Part shown: positions 5,062-6,036 of the stretch, piece by piece
Layout: each line of letters starts with the position of its first letter
Position numbering within the stretch: position 1 is the stretch's first letter
Translations under genes and position numbers: made by a program
Notes under the pieces: model-generated
Databases searched by the model: none
Seen by the model: only the letters and a program-made list of their open reading frames with translations
Told to the model about the DNA's origin: nothing
Assembly (NCBI GenBank): GCA_030610725.1
Contig: JAUWRE010000074.1
Span: forward strand, 1-6,036
DNA from: Candidatus Aerophobota bacterium
GTDB taxonomy: Bacteria; Aerophobota; Aerophobia; Aerophobales; AE-B3A
Reading direction: 5' to 3'
Length of the DNA: 6,036 nt

Positions 5062-6036
5062 TCAAATTGAGAGGAAGATTTTGTCCAGGGCTCTGATAAA
5101 TCTCTCGTTTTGTTCTCTGGTTCCAATGGTTAGCCTTATATATTGAGTAAGATTATATGCCTTCATTCCTCGAATAATTATTCCATCCTGGAGTAATCTT
5201 TTTTCTACATAGGAAGCCTTTGTGCCCAGCTTGATCAGTATAAAATTGGCTTGCGTTGGAATGTAGGAAAGTTTCATTTTGTGAAGGTTAGAATAGAGAT
5301 ACTCTTTTTCTTCCTTTATTAATTTCTTGCTTCGTTCGATTTGATATTTATCTTTAAGGCTAGCCAAAGCAGCTGCCTGGGCCAGGGAATTCACATTGAA
5401 GGGTGGGCGAGCCCGGTTAAGCATTTCTATGATTTGAGGTCGTGTAATTCCATAGCCTATTCTTAAACCGGCCAAACCATAAATTTTAGAAAAAGTCCGC
5501 AAAATAATAATATTGTTTTTTTCATTCAAAAGATTTATAGTCTGAGGATAATTTTCATCTTCCACATATTCGAAGTACGCCTCATCAAAAATCACTATAA
5601 TTCGGAAAGGAAGGTCTTTTAAGAAACTTTTCACTTCCTTTTCTCCTACGATGGTACCGGTAGGATTATTGGGATTGCTAATAAAGATTAGTTTAGTCTT
5701 GCAAGTTATTGCTTTAGCCATTCCTGGAAGGTCTAATCTGAAATTATTTAAGGGAATAGGGATAATTCTTGCCTGGCTCAACTGGGTGTCTATTTTGTAC
5801 ATTAAGAAAGAAGGGTCTCCCATTATTGCTTCTTCACCTTTCTGCAGGAATACGCGAGTAATCAAGGAGACAATTTCATCAGAGCCGTTTCCCAGAATAA
5901 TCTCTTCTTCTCCCAGACCCAGCTTTTCTGTCAGAGCTTTCTTTAAGTAATAACCCCCTCCGTCCGGATAAATATTTATCTCACTGGCACACTTCTTAAT
6001 AGCCTCTATGGCTTTATTAGATGGACCCAGCGGATT
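5062..6036 (-). CDS. hisC: HisC-family PLP-dependent aminotransferase (histidinol-phosphate or aromatic), 5' end outside window
   Basis: The frame is open from the window edge to the TGA at 5062-5064, giving 324 residues that begin NPLGPS. HisC proteins usually have some 350-370 residues with this motif near residue 30, so about 30-40 N-terminal residues are missing. This is a fold-type I, class II aminotransferase. Visible landmarks, numbered from the edge, are YPDGGGYYLKKAL (23-35), the PLP-phosphate loop LGNGSDEI (48-55), NPNNPTG (121-127), DEAYFEY (151-157) with Asp151 for the pyridine nitrogen, TFSK (181-184) with the Schiff-base Lys184, GLAGLRIGYG (187-196) and RLTIG (301-305), where Arg301 binds the substrate acid group. 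The family exchanges amino groups between glutamate and imidazole-acetol phosphate, but relatives act on aromatic keto acids. No other his gene is visible, and the cmk neighbourhood often carries aromatic genes, so the exact substrate is open. Confidence 0.9.
   Translation of the reverse strand, partial: NPLGPSNKAIEAIKKCASEINIYPDGGGYYLKKALTEKLGLGEEEIILGNGSDEIVSLITRVFLQKGEEAIMGDPSFLMYKIDTQLSQARIIPIPLNNFRLDLPGMAKAITCKTKLIFISNPNNPTGTIVGEKEVKSFLKDLPFRIIVIFDEAYFEYVEDENYPQTINLLNEKNNIIILRTFSKIYGLAGLRIGYGITRPQIIEMLNRARPPFNVNSLAQAAALASLKDKYQIERSKKLIKEEKEYLYSNLHKMKLSYIPTQANFILIKLGTKASYVEKRLLQDGIIIRGMKAYNLTQYIRLTIGTREQNERFIRALDKIFLSI

Noticed and set aside
5055..5126. 24-codon N-terminal extension of cmk from TTG
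   Set aside because: It would put the P-loop near residue 31 and overlap hisC by 65 nt. The ATG at 5052-5054 with AGGA upstream gives the normal protein.
5863..5865. TTG as the start of hisC
   Set aside because: The frame continues upstream to the window edge with clear HisC sequence (NPLGPS, YPDGGG, LGNGSDEI), so the gene is cut by the window and does not start here.
5651..5950. Plus-strand open frame opposite hisC
   Set aside because: It is antisense to the aminotransferase core, which carries all PLP-binding motifs.
1..6036. CRISPR array, tRNA, insertion sequence or phage features
   Set aside because: Coding genes fill nearly all of the window. The gaps are at most 93 nt and hold none of these structures.

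Overview
The window is a compact bacterial housekeeping cluster. Every gene I can support lies on the minus strand, so transcription runs from base 6036 towards base 1. In that order the genes are: an aminotransferase of the HisC family (5' end outside the window), cytidylate kinase (cmk), 1-acyl-glycerol-3-phosphate acyltransferase (plsC), HMBPP reductase (ispH), ribosomal protein S1 (rpsA), acyl-phosphate:glycerol-3-phosphate acyltransferase (plsY), an HU-type DNA-binding protein (hup), and a MerR-family regulator whose 3' end lies outside the window.

From hisC to plsY the genes are packed like an operon. The hisC-cmk gap is 7 nt, cmk and plsC overlap by 4 nt (ATGA), plsC and ispH overlap by 1 nt (TGATG), ispH and rpsA are 50 nt apart, and rpsA and plsY are 3 nt apart. 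After another 50 nt comes hup, with a strong Shine-Dalgarno sequence. A 93-nt spacer follows, holding a perfect 16-bp inverted repeat, and then the MerR gene, which has no ATG start.

The genes cover phospholipid synthesis (PlsY makes lysophosphatidic acid, PlsC makes phosphatidic acid), isoprenoid precursors by the MEP pathway (IspH), pyrimidine nucleotide supply (Cmk), translation (S1), nucleoid structure (HU) and amino-acid synthesis (HisC-like). The order cmk-plsC-ispH-rpsA is a familiar growth-related cluster. An aminotransferase just upstream fits either histidine or aromatic amino-acid synthesis.

The organism is a bacterium with the MEP pathway and acyl-phosphate-dependent lipid synthesis. 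Base composition is AT-rich (roughly 40% GC by eye). The coding strand is strongly purine-rich and the proteins are rich in Lys and Glu, a composition often seen in thermophilic or deep-branching anaerobic lineages. I cannot name a phylum from this.

I see no mobile element, CRISPR array, phage gene, tRNA or rRNA, and no evidence of a new multi-gene system. The points most worth a second look are the inverted repeat between hup and merR, an 18-codon reading frame that fills the ispH-rpsA gap and overlaps the rpsA start, and a 50-nt direct repeat inside rpsA.
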